This document shows, piece by piece, positions 42,145 through 52,350 of a stretch of DNA of 64,000 nt. The stretch lies in the NCBI GenBank assembly GCA_904063045.1, contig CAJFCJ010000044.1, forward strand, positions 1 to 64,000, read 5' to 3'. The translations under genes were made by a program, and so were the position numbers. Under the pieces are notes generated by a model that made no database searches, was not told the DNA's origin, and worked only from the letters and a program-made list of their open reading frames with translations. This DNA is from Dimorphilus gyrociliatus. Its lineage: Eukaryota > Annelida > Polychaeta > Dinophilidae. The first letter of the stretch is position 1, and every line of letters starts with the position of its first letter.

Positions 42145-43494
42145 ATGGAGAAAACAAATGTGATGTTGATATTGTCACTATATGTTTTTATAGACTTTCA
42201 TTTCTCTCAATCAGAGAATTTTATGATTGTGAATTTAGCTCAGCCATTTTTTGGCATAGAATGTCAAGCCTCATCTGAGATTAGTGAAGACCGATCTTGC
42301 AAAAAGTTGTTTGATGGCTCTACACAGAATGATAATTTTTGGTTACCAAACAATGCTGATACAGAGAAATCTTGGATTAATTTTTCTTGGGTTGTCAAAT
42401 CAAGGGTGATTTCAATCAACTCTTACACTACTCAAACCAGCTATAATAGTGCAAAGATGATTTTTCCAGATGGTCAGGAGGAGACTACACAATTGTTTAC
42501 ATTGCCTTTTGTCTGGCGACGATTCATATTAACAAACCAAATTGTAACAAAGAGTTTAAAAATTGAATTTTCAAATCGAGCAGGCATCAGTGGAGAAGGA
42601 GAATTAACAATATATGGCAAAGTTTACTACTTCGTTGACTGGGATAGACATCCAAATGTGATGGAAGATGGATGTGAAATATTATATTATCACACCAATC
42701 TTCTAGAGGCAACAGATGTAGCACATTTTCAAAGGGGAACCAGCTGCTCATCTTCCTCTACATATAGTAATGAAAGACATTGCCAGTTTGCATTAAATCA
42801 CTTGGTACAACTTCCAGGTGGTGAGGTCAATGGAAGAGAGTGGATATCAAATGGCAATTCAGTTGTCAATTGCTGGCTAAGAATAGATTTTCAACACTTG
42901 TATAGAATATCTTTTCTTAAAATCACTCAGAGACAAACACCAGCTCTGCTAGTAAAGAACATAGATTTGGAGTTTCTGGATGGTACATTTTCCCATGATT
43001 TACTCAATAATATTCTTGAACAAACTTTTCAACTAGATAAAATCTACTATTCAAATTACCTAAAGCTCTATCCAAAAACATTACATAGTTATAGTGGTCA
43101 TATTGGATTCAGTGGTATTGAGGCACATAGTCTGATACCTGGAGTGAATGGATTGAAATCTCTAAGTAAGAATAGTTGCCACTCTACAAGTAAAACAATT
43201 GCTTTTGATAAGAATCCTAATACATGTACACCAATCAACTCTGCAGATATAAAATTCCTGGCAAAATTCAATAGTTTGGCAAAAATTAATATAACAATCA
43301 AAGAGAGTAGTGAAGAAATGTGCAAAAATTTAAATCTAATCCATCAAATTGTTGATGACAAATATGAAGAATGCAAATTGGAAAGTTTTCTATCAAGCTG
43401 TGAATTCACCTGTTTGAAGTGTCTTTATGATTCAATCTGTAAATTTATCCTTTATCAACATACCAGTGAAATTTGTGAAATATTGTTAGAGTAA
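42145..43494 (+). CDS. Secreted discoidin/fucolectin-like protein
   Basis: 449 codons in one exon, from the ATG at 42145. A signal peptide (MLILSLYVFIDFHFS region) is followed by an F5/8 type C (discoidin) like domain at residues 28-158 (CQASSEISEDRSCKKLFDGS, WINFSWVVKSRVISINSY, LKIEFSNR ... GELTIYGKV). A second related domain spans residues 180-335 (FALNHLV, WLRIDFQHLYRISFLKI, GFSGIEAHS). A third partial FTP-like stretch (STSKTIAFDKNPNTCTPI, LAKINITIK) and a C-terminal six-cysteine module (CEFTCLKCLYDSIC) that may be PAN-like complete it. Such proteins bind glycans or membranes outside the cell. It has no stops, so it is a live gene, unlike the fucolectin remnant at 6751. Binding specificity is unknown. 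Confidence 0.72.
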   Translation: MEKTNVMLILSLYVFIDFHFSQSENFMIVNLAQPFFGIECQASSEISEDRSCKKLFDGSTQNDNFWLPNNADTEKSWINFSWVVKSRVISINSYTTQTSYNSAKMIFPDGQEETTQLFTLPFVWRRFILTNQIVTKSLKIEFSNRAGISGEGELTIYGKVYYFVDWDRHPNVMEDGCEILYYHTNLLEATDVAHFQRGTSCSSSSTYSNERHCQFALNHLVQLPGGEVNGREWISNGNSVVNCWLRIDFQHLYRISFLKITQRQTPALLVKNIDLEFLDGTFSHDLLNNILEQTFQLDKIYYSNYLKLYPKTLHSYSGHIGFSGIEAHSLIPGVNGLKSLSKNSCHSTSKTIAFDKNPNTCTPINSADIKFLAKFNSLAKINITIKESSEEMCKNLNLIHQIVDDKYEECKLESFLSSCEFTCLKCLYDSICKFILYQHTSEICEILLE

Positions 43495-43521
43495 TTAAAA
43501 TTAATTACATAACTGTGCACT

Positions 43522-43719
43522 TCAATTAAAAAATAAAATATTTTTGAAATTACTTGAATTATTTAGTTTTCTGTTCTTCCCTTTCTTCATAGCTGCATTC
43601 CTCATAATTGTATAATTGTCAATAGCAACATAAGCTATATGAGCAGCCATTGTAATGATAGTCCAAACCTTCAATTTCCTATCTAGTTCAACAGCTGAAA
43701 TTTTAATCTCCGATTGCAT
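43522..43719 (-). CDS. Small hypothetical protein
   Basis: 65 codons from a true ATG. A central moderately hydrophobic stretch (VWTIITMAAHIAYVAID) is followed by a basic tail. TATATAAA lies about 15 bases upstream of the ATG, too close for a normal TATA-start spacing. No homologue is recognised; it may be chance. Confidence 0.28.
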   Translation of the reverse strand: MQSEIKISAVELDRKLKVWTIITMAAHIAYVAIDNYTIMRNAAMKKGKNRKLNNSSNFKNILFFN

Positions 43720-44319
43720 GTTTAATGGTTTATATATTCTGGTTATTATTCGATATACCAGTTTTCATTTAAATAATTCTTTAAAATCAGTTTGTTAAAA
43801 GAGACATTTCTCATTTGAAATACCTAGCAAAACCTAGCAAACCAAGCCACCACAAGTACTAGTCCTACACTCAAAAAACACTGTTGGAAGTACTCTCATC
43901 TGAAGAGCAAGAATGAAGTATACAATATACAACTCAGAATTAATTTACATAATTTTCTTGGAGTTGTTGAAAAAGCCCACTATGCTTAACTATTACATTA
44001 AAACTATAAAAATTAAATAGGCTTGATTTTTTTTTACAGTTTTCTATAAAGCATCAAACTGAAGTACACAAAAAATGGCCAATAATGTTATTTTTTTTAA
44101 ATAGGTCTTTTGACTTCAATACTAATATGAAAAAATGTTTTTTAATCAATAGCTCTAAAAAGAATATCTAAATAATTGGTAATGATAATGGAGTAGAGCA
44201 AAACATTACTGACTTGCAATCAGAATATAAATTACATTCAGTTAATTATATCATTTTCCTTATGAACAGGTATTCAGTCAATTTAAAAAACACCGTTTGC
44301 TAACCCTAACCCTGTTTTA
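43720..44319. other. No supported gene
   Basis: AT-rich; contains CTAACCCTAACCCTG at 44299-44313, a short telomere-like motif also seen near 52.6, 53.4 and 62.35 kb. Confidence 0.45.
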
Positions 44320-46156
44320 TGTTAGCACCCAATACTACTACTACTTCACAAGAAAACATTAACTGTTTTTTACATACATATCTATTTCGTTTGCTGTTGC
44401 TTCTAATGTTATTTGTTGGGGTCGACCTTCCAGATCATTATTTGTCCTTATGCTTTGATCAAAAACAGACCAAGTCTTTGGAGATCAAAATGTATTTTTT
44501 ATCCAGCTATTAGACACATAGTCCAACAAATCAGACAGTTTATTTTCTTTTGTCAGTTGAGTTTGAATTTTAGTGAATTGATTTTCAATCATGCCATGAG
44601 GCAAATATGGCAAAGACATAATCATTCTCATGGATTCCCAAGCTCCCTCTTTTTTTCTAAATTCCCTGCTATAACCAAGTTCCTTAAACAAAACAAACAT
44701 TAATTGGATTGTTAAAAATTTTAGAAATTAATAAACCTAAATTTTTCTAAATATTGCCTGAGACCAGTGAAATGAACATCCAGTCAAGACAGCATTGGGC
44801 CATATATTTTGTAAAGTTTTCCAAACAGCCTTTTCATAGTCTAAGACTATTTTCTTAGGAGCACAATTTTCAGCTAAATCCTTCACAGCCTTAAAAATTT
44901 AACATGATTGCTTATTAGTAAGTATATTTATGAAATGTAATTCTTACCTGGAAAAGTAGTTTATATGCTCTCTTTTTTTTAGAAGACAGAAAAGAAAAAA
45001 GCAATGGAACTTGCTTAAGCTGTCCATTTTTTTTCAAAAATACATGAATAGAGTACATTTGAATGAAAGGTTCAGGGTCGACAGAAAACGTCCATGAACC
45101 AAAAGAAAACATCCATTAAAATAAATTTCATTTAAATATAAATATATGTTGAAAAAGTAAACCTTTGGTAAAAGAATATGTTAAACATATACTTAATAAA
45201 TGAAATTTTCAGCAAATCTTTTACCTGAAGAATTTATATCACTAGAACAATTGTCTTTGATTTCATTTCTTATACAAATCCTGGCTTCTAAATTTTTTAT
45301 TGGTGAATGACAATGAACATTTGTCCCAATTGCAAAATTCCTTTTTGATTGATGCTTGCATTACATTTTCTTTTTTTGCTTCTGACAGAACATGTCCATA
45401 CAGTAGTTGTTTTTGTTTTTAATTTAATAGTATATGAAAAACCTTTGTGAAAAAGTAAGTCTTTGCCTTTTTGACTTCCATGTGGCAGAATTTTAAAATG
45501 AAAATAGTCAGAAGAATTTTCTTTGGCAGATGTTTCACTTTCAAAAGATTCTTCCTCAATTTTTTCAGATTCTATATATGCATTTTGAATTGTTTCAAAA
45601 TTTTCAACTTCAATTTCATTATCATATTCAATATCACTTCCATTAATGATATTTCCTTTGTCAACCTTTGTGTTTATACTTTCATTATTATTGTCATTGC
45701 TACTCCATGATATAGATAACCTCAATTCTTCTGTGAACTCTTCAGTACTCTTTTCTTGTCCTTGATTATTGTCTCCTTTCTCATCAATTTTTAATTTTTC
45801 CTCAGTCATGCTGTTATTCTCCTCAATATTCTTTTCTAGATATTCAACAATTGCTTCTTCCTTCTCATTAAGTTTTGCAGTAGAATTACTTTTTATTGGT
45901 ACACTTTCCCTGCATTTTTTTGGTTCATCAATTCTTTTTAACATCACAAAACAGGTTTTTTTAGTTATTTTATAACAAATAAAACAGAGTGGTGATACTG
46001 TTGATGAATCTGGAAGAAAAAAAAACAGTAAATGTTTTTCAAGTAGAAGATAGTACAAACCATGCAGACATTTTATATGACAAATATGCAGGCACAATGA
46101 GCATTGGCCTTTTATTTGCCTACCAACAAATTTATCATTCTAGAACACTTGTCCAT
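44320..46156 (-). pseudogene. MULE transposase with zinc finger and FLYWCH
   Basis: From the ATG at 46154-46156: a zinc-finger exon (QCSLCLHICHIKCLHG, one frameshift), an intron, a second Cys pair (CFICYKITKKTCF), a long acidic linker, and a FLYWCH domain (GSQKGKDLLFHKGFSYTIK, VWTCSVRSKKRKCNASI) at 45340-45480. Next come the pre-catalytic helix segment near 45280, the first catalytic block near 45070 (EPFIQMYSIHVFLKK), the second block LDYEKAVWKTLQ with GCSFHWSQAIFRKI at 44770-44880, and LPYLPHGMIENQF, WSVFDQSIRTNNDLEG at 44420-44640. Introns near 44705-44755 and 44890-44945 keep frame. The C-terminal segment after LEG is not on this strand but appears on the plus strand at 46606. Confidence 0.68.
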
Positions 46157-46552
46157 TATTCAATATTTTTTCTAAAATATTGGAGAAAAAGAAGAGCTAA
46201 ACTAAAATTAATAAATGATTTTGTCATATCATTATTATGATTATTTATGTAACAATTAGTATTTTGACAATAATATTGAAAAAAAACTTCATTAACTAAT
46301 AAAATTGCTAAATTTATGTTAGATTGATTATTAATAAAATAATCAATAAGTTTTTAATCACAAAGATTAATAAGAACAAAAAAAACCTCTAAAAATTAAA
46401 AATTTCATATTACCTGAAGAGAGTGAAAATAGAAGAGGAAGCTGATATTTTGTATCTCTTTTCCTGAAGATTTCTTCATCACTACCAGTTTTTTTAAAGT
46501 TTACTTTGTTTTTCAACATATATTTATATTTAAATGAAAATTTCTTTACTTT

Positions 46553-46870
46553 ATGTGTTCTTTTGATTCATGGATGTTTTCTTTCATGGACGTTTTCTGT
46601 TGCATCCTTGAGGGTTGGCACAATAGGATGAATAGTCAAGTGAATTCAAAAGGCTCATTCTACATATTAGTGGATGAACTGAAAAAAGAGGGAGATTTGA
46701 TCATTATCTATGAAAAGGTGATGTCTGATAAACAAATATATAGATATCAAAGAAAAAGGTATGTGGAGAGAGAAAAAAAATATTTGACATTTGGGATGAG
46801 TACAGATTAGGAAAAATATCAGCAGATGAATTATTGCTACAAACATCTCATATATATGCTCCATAGATTT
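46553..46870 (+). pseudogene. MULE transposase C-terminal segment
   Basis: Encodes FMDVFC (first catalytic block core) joined directly to LEGWHNRMNSQVNSKGSFYI, then LKKEGDLIIIYEKVMSDKQI, matching 6270-6420 almost exactly. Everything between the first Asp block and the LEGWH motif is deleted. The right TIR follows at 47012-47128. Confidence 0.65.
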
Positions 46871-47011
46871 TACCTACATTTCATATTCTCTTTTTCTTTT
46901 CATTTTTTAGATAAATGTATCTTTATATATCTGCCTATATAAATTGTATCAGTATAACATAGATTTCATTATCACAAGTTTAATAAACATATACAGTATA
47001 TTAAATAAAAA

Positions 47012-47128
47012 ATGGGTACAGTTTAACCCCTTTATGGGTACAGTTTAACCCAGGTACAGTTTAACTTGGGTATGGTTTAACCCTCTAGTGGGTATGGTTT
47101 AACCCAGGTACAGTTTCACCTGCTCCCC
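47012..47128. repeat. Right MULE end with five GGTTTAACCC units
   Basis: Tandem units GGGTACAGTTTAACCC and GGGTATGGTTTAACCC, ending GGTACAGTTTCACCTGCTCCCC. Same family as 6670-6748, with more units. Confidence 0.75.
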
Positions 47129-47269
47129 TTTTTTTTACTTAATCAATATATTAATATTTAAATATTTGTAATTCTTATTATTCATTTTTTCCTGTCAATT
47201 GCTCTAAAAACTTGATCTATCAAATATTTTATATCTTACATTGAAGTTCTATAGTGAACTCTTCTTTGT

Positions 47270-47720
47270 CTGAAAATGTTACTTTTGTTTTTGTTAACAT
47301 TGAAATTTGTGAACTATCAACCCTTTAAAGAATATTTAAATCCTACAAGATTAACAGTTGATAGTTCAGTTTTCTAATCATCAGCAGTTGTTTAAACTAG
47401 CTTTTTTAAAACTAGAAGCTCATTTTACCCAAGACATATTCTCTGGACGAAATAGTGGTGTTTTGTTGATTGATTTCTACCAAAATTACAGTTGTTGGAC
47501 TATTTGTGGACAAACTTTAAAGGTTCTATTTGGAATGGTACTTTTGCAAATTGATAAATGATTGGAAAGGACAATTACAGTTGTGATAAACCAGAAACTC
47601 CTACAATTACAATACAACAAAGTACAAATAATTCTCTTCTTATCATTATAGAGAGAAAATATACATTTTTCATTTCAAATCTCTGAATTATGGATATTTT
47701 AATGTGGTAGGCCTATTTTA
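47270..47720 (+). repeat. Dispersed repeat D, copy 2 (fullest)
   Basis: Most complete copy of the repeat at 8930, 50140 and 60965. It contains an internal inverted pair, GAACTATCAAC (about 47311) and GTTGATAGTTC (about 47357), able to form a hairpin with a roughly 35-base loop. Confidence 0.6.
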
Positions 47721-47835
47721 AATGGGACCATAACTACTTGTTACAATCATAAAAATTACTGTAAAAGAATATTACAAGTATTTTTTTGTTCTTATTTTGA
47801 CTGTTATTCAACAGGATATTATATATGTTGATGCC

Positions 47836-48156
47836 TTAGTATATTGTTTGCATACCCTTTGCTTCTACAACAGCCCCAAGCCTTCTTTGTATTTTCTTGC
47901 ATAAGAATTTAATTTCCAATTCTGAAATTTTAAAAAATTCCTCTCTGAACATCTCCCACAGCTCATCCTTGTTTCTTGGCTTAGGTGCTATTAAATGTTT
48001 TTTGCATATGCCCCATATTTGCTCAATAATGTTCAGGTCTGGGCTGTTTGCTGGCCATGGATCCAGTGTTTCCACTTCCTTTCTCTTGAGGTACACTTTT
48101 GTTCTGGCTGCTATATGACTGCTAGCCCTATCCCAAAATTGAATGAGAAATTTCAA
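47836..48156 (-). mobile_element. Tc1/mariner transposase C-terminal fragment
   Basis: One open frame of 106 codons. It contains the second Asp region (FWDRASSHIAARTKVYL; the usual QDNA/QDGA is changed to WDRA) and the classic WPANSPDLNIIEQIWG motif with the catalytic DDE acidic residue, then the C-terminal helices. No N-terminal part or inverted repeats are adjacent. Confidence 0.75.
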
Positions 48157-48239
48157 GACAAAAATTTAGATTGAGAAATGGTTAGGCAGAAGAAAACAGT
48201 AATAGAAAAGGTTAGGTACAGCTAAGGGCTGTTCAACCT

Positions 48240-48636
48240 AATAACATCCTGTTACTAAAGATAAATATGAACTACACATTTTGGCAACTGTAAAGTGATG
48301 ATTGGATATCAGAGACAAACCTCAAAGTATATAAATCCTCATTATTCTCAATCTGCATGCAGCTTCCATCTGGACCCAAAGACCTGGGAAGATAACCTGG
48401 AAACAACCTCCACTGGAACCATCCACCTACTCCTCAACATTGGAAGACAGTTTGGTAATTTGGCAACCTGCTATTATGAACTATCTACTCTGCTATTGAA
48501 CTCTCATATTGTTACTTGCTTAAGTATTATTCTTGCGAATAAACCATTTTAATTTAAACTTTTGTTTAAAGGTTTGAGTAGAACCAGTATTGTTATAACT
48601 TGCAAATGCATAGATTTTGCCAACAAGAGCAGTACA
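48240..48636 (+). repeat. LTR-B copy, 5'-truncated
   Basis: Matches the last two-thirds of LTR-B, including the AATAAA and the GCAGTACA end. The upstream flank (48170-48235) is the GGTTAGG-type repeat also at 15632 and 62302. Confidence 0.75.
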
Positions 48637-48639
48637 CTG

Positions 48640-49155
48640 TTTTTGAATAAGATGTAACAAGTTTGACATGAATTTTTTCTATATTGTTTGTCCCTGTGTC
48701 TTTTCGATAGTGGCACCATCTGTTATGTTCAAAGAATCTATTTCCTATGAAATAAAGGTGTTTTTAAAGTTCTAGAATGTATTTCTATTAAATAAAAGTC
48801 TTGGTAAAGCTCCACAATTAACACTTTTTCTAAACTTCCACCATTATAATTCCTACGACATACAAGTCATTATATAGTTCCATCATATCAAAGTCTAAAT
48901 ATTATTACATTATTATTTAAAAGTGCACAGATATTAATTCAGTATTGGTTTTTCTATAGCAGGATAAATTTGATAAATGTATGTCTATAGATTTAAAGAA
49001 TAGTACAATTTTACTCTCAATATTTACAATTTCAAAATGTCATCAATTAGACCAGTACTTTTGTAAATAGGTTCATGATTGGGATGGTCAATTACTGTTG
49101 TGAAAAGCTAGAAATATTTAAAAATGAGTAATAAGAACTTGTGTACACATATATT
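48640..49155. other. No gene; partial repeat D
   Basis: 48985-49115 resembles part of repeat D (CAGTACTTTTGTAAATAGG, GGTCAATTACTGTTGTGA). Nothing else is supported. Confidence 0.4.
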
Positions 49156-49343
49156 TTATTTTTTAAGCAAGCTACCAAAAGATTTATTTTTTTCCATATT
49201 TAAATTACAGTTGGAGATATCAATATTTTTTAGTGTGCCTGAAGATGTTTGTAGTCCCTTATATATCTCTGAAAGTGCTTCATGTAGTCCTGGATTTTTA
49301 GACAAGTTAATGTTGACTAAACTATGACAGTTATTCAATATAT
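49156..49343 (-). pseudogene. Terminal exon of an LRR protein
   Basis: A good acceptor (TTTTGTTTTGCAG) at 49344-49356 precedes 62 codons ending in a stop: CHSLVNINLSKNPGLHEAL, then LKNIDISNCNLNMEKN. This is two ribonuclease-inhibitor-type leucine-rich repeats. The rest of the gene should lie upstream on this strand, but a divergent gene begins at 49519, so this exon looks orphaned. Confidence 0.5.
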
Positions 49344-49475
49344 CTGCAAAACAAAATATTCCAACCAGTTTTCATTGACCTAAATACCATAGCTACTATG
49401 ATATTCACAATGAAGTGATAATTGTGCAATAAGATTTTATTTTCCTGTAAGAGAGTGATTTGAATTTTGAAGTGC

Positions 49476-49483
49476 TATATAAA
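49476..49483 (+). promoter_or_regulatory. TATA box upstream of the ZYG11-like gene
   Basis: TATATAAA lies 36 bases before the ATG at 49519, the right spacing for a start site with a leader of about 10 bases. Confidence 0.5.
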
Positions 49484-49518
49484 GTGATTAATTACTCAGC
49501 TAGCAGAAGGAAAAAGAC

Positions 49519-50143
49519 ATGAAGAGAAAAAATATAAAAAAATACAGAAAATTGTTATTTCCTGTTCTTGTGGTGGACGATTTGTATTCATTAGAAGAAC
49601 TATGTTTGAGGATACTATCTCAAAATTTACAAACTATTTACAGGATATGTGTATTTTGCAAATTGATTCTTCCACAAAAGTTAAATGAAAAAATTCTCAT
49701 GTATACATTTCAAAGAGAAAGGAGTAAAAGAAAATTTAGAGATAATGAATTAGACTTTTTCTCACCTGAAATTTTAAATATTACTACACTTAACTTTGAT
49801 AATTCATTAATTCCAAAATTTGAATGTTTCAATTCAAATTTTCTTGGTCATCAAATTAGTGAATTAAAACTTACCGGAAGTGAACATTTATACAAATTCC
49901 TTAAACATGTAAATAGGAATTTTTTGAAAGATATCCAGTTAAAGAATTGCTCAACTAAAGGAGATGATATATATTCAAAAAAAGATGTAAAATTAATATA
50001 TCAATTCTTCAATGATTTTGAAAATGTTGAAAAATTAATATTGATAAATTGTACATTTACAATTTCTCCTGACAATACTCAAACATTTAATCCTATATTA
50101 TCATTAAAATTATTAAATAATCTTGTACTTTGTTGTATTGTAA
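49519..50143 (+). CDS. ZYG11/ZER1-like LRR protein, 3' end lost
   Basis: About 208 codons before repeat D begins; the remaining frame to 50250 is repeat-derived. The start (YSLEELCLRILSQNLQTIYR ... LPQKLNEKIL) resembles the N-terminal substrate-receptor region of ZYG11/ZER1 proteins, which link target proteins to Cullin-2 ubiquitin ligase. Leucine-rich repeats follow (ILNITTLNFDNSLIP, ISELKLTGSEHLYKFL, LKDIQLKNCSTKGDD, VEKLILINCTF). The assignment rests on pattern only. Insertion of repeat D in the LRR region truncates the reading frame, so the copy is probably damaged unless splicing removes the repeat. Confidence 0.5.
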
Positions 50144-50500
50144 TTGTAGGAAGTCCTAGCTCGTCACTATCAAATTCGTCCTCTCCAATCATTTACCAAT
50201 GTGCCAAAGTACTGGTCCAAATAGAACCTTTCAAGTTCGTCCACAAGTAGTCTTAATAAATGTAATTCCAGTAAAAATTAACCAACAAACACCAGTATTT
50301 CATTCAAAGAATATGTATTTGAGTAAATGAGTTTCTAGTTCTAAACAAGCAAGTTTGAACAACTAGCTGACGGTTAGAAAACTGAACTATCAACTGTTAA
50401 TTTCGTAGGGTTTATATACTCTTTTAAGGGTTGATAGTTCACAAATTTCAATGTTCACAAAAACAAAAGTAACATTTGAAGACAAAGAAAAGTTCTAAAT
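50140..50500 (-). repeat. Dispersed repeat D, copy 3
   Basis: Reverse-oriented match to 47270-47640 (GGTTGATAGTTCACAAATTT, CCAATCATTTACC, TTGTAATTGTAGGAAG). It begins within the coding frame of the 49519 gene. Confidence 0.65.
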
Positions 50501-50706
50501 ATGGTCATGTTTTTATTGTTTTCCTCTTCTAAATAATAGTTGAATTTCGAAGGTTGGAGAGTTGCATAAGATGTAACAATTTTAGTAGGACAAGTCCAAC
50601 AATCAAGAAAACATGTAGATTGTATATTTGACCGTTTTTATATTCTACCTTAATAATGATATTCAATTGATTGAGTTAGTAAATTTAGCATCAGCATATA
50701 AGGAGG

Positions 50707-51060
50707 AAGTATATCTGATTAATGCATGTTAAAAAGAACAGTATTGTGTATACAATACTGTTGAATAGTGAATATAATCTAACCTTAGAATTTAAGCATA
50801 ATTGATAATTAATTGAACTAGTTTTAGTTCGAAATCATAAATTTATGGATTAATAAATTGTAATATTAATGCTAGGTTGCAAATAGCAAATATTCTTTAT
50901 ATAATTCAATAGGTTTTATTACTGCATAATGTGTATGCACTGCCCTATGCGAAACTAGGTCACTACTGCTTATCTTTATCAGTGCTATCTCATAGTACAA
51001 TACTGGTTCAATACTACTTCTCTATTGTAGAATATAGCTGACGAATGTATGTGTACAAAG
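50707..51060 (-). repeat. Solo LTR-A
   Basis: About 354 bp, nearly identical to 16804-17160 with a few substitutions and a one-base deletion. No element-internal sequence lies next to it. Confidence 0.75.
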
Positions 51061-52350
51061 ATTTTAATTATTCCAAACAACTAATCTTATGTTCCTAAAC
51101 TGACAGTAAAAAATACTCTATTTATATATCAACTTCCAATATAAACTCCACTATATTTAACTTTAGAGCATTTCATCAATTTTAATACCACACTCAAATC
51201 AACATCTCATATATGGTCTCTTACATTTTTCCAATCCATTCATTAGCCAAAACAATGAATCATAACTGGCTCAAACAAATGAATGTTGGAAAAGACTCTT
51301 GCAACTACCAATACCATAAATTGTAATCTTAATTCACTACATGGAATAATCCTTCCATTCCAGTAACAAACATAAATCATGAATCAATAAAGGAATTAGG
51401 AACCTCTCTATTCAGCACACAAAACACTCTTCCCAATCCATTCATTACCCAAAACAAACTATCTGGAATTAACTAAATGAATGTTGGCAAGTAACTTTTA
51501 CAAACAAATACAGATTACCTAAGGCTTTCACACTTTTACCTACAAATAATTTATTTAACCCACTTTCCAATCCATTCATTAGCCAGAACAACCTACCACT
51601 TGGCAAAGTAAATGAATGTTGGAAAATACAATACAATAAAAACAGGTTAGTCTTCAAACAATATCATTTAATAATTTTCAAATTAACAACCCTCTAATCT
51701 TTAGCCATAAAAGTAAATTAACCATACTTTCCACATAATACAACATATATATCACATTTCACTCATTTACACTCACTTATTCTATATATTTCCAAGTACT
51801 TAACCAATTCCTATACACATACTTAATTCATCTACTAGCCACAAACAATAATATAATGCATACTTTTATTTATTTTTTAATTTTTATTATTTTGATTTTT
51901 TTACTTTTTAATCTTTGAATTTTTGAATTTTCTATTTTTTATTTTTTATTTTTTATTTTTTATTTTTATTGTCTACTCTTTATTTCAACTTTTATTGCTA
52001 TTCCAATCCTGGTTACGATCATTTACCCAACTTATTTTTTCTATATCACCCCCCTTTTTTTGTCTGCTATTTTTTCCTGCATTTCCATCTGATAGTAGAG
52101 ATACCCCCTCAACTTACTATTCTTTTTATGTTACATTTTATTCAAGCCCATATATTCTTCCTTCCATATACCTCCTTATTTTTCAAAAAAAAGTTTTAAA
52201 CTATTAGGTATTTTTATTTTTATTTTGTATTTATAATTTTACCCCACAAGAATCTTTACCAACAAATAAATAAATCATAAATCTGGAGATAAACTTCTAA
52301 TTATGATTCTCAAACCTCTCTTTCATTTAGCTTAGTAGACCCTGATGAGT
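51061..52350. other. Hairpin repeats and low-complexity DNA, no gene
   Basis: Three copies of a CCAATCCATTCATT ... AATGAATGTTGG hairpin lie at 51231-51291, 51433-51488 and 51567-51622. A pyrimidine-rich (TTTTTTA)n tract covers 51880-51975. Frames here are low complexity. Confidence 0.6.

Noticed and set aside
51923-52207. Phe/Leu-rich hydrophobic frames
   Set aside because: Translation of a T-rich low-complexity tract.
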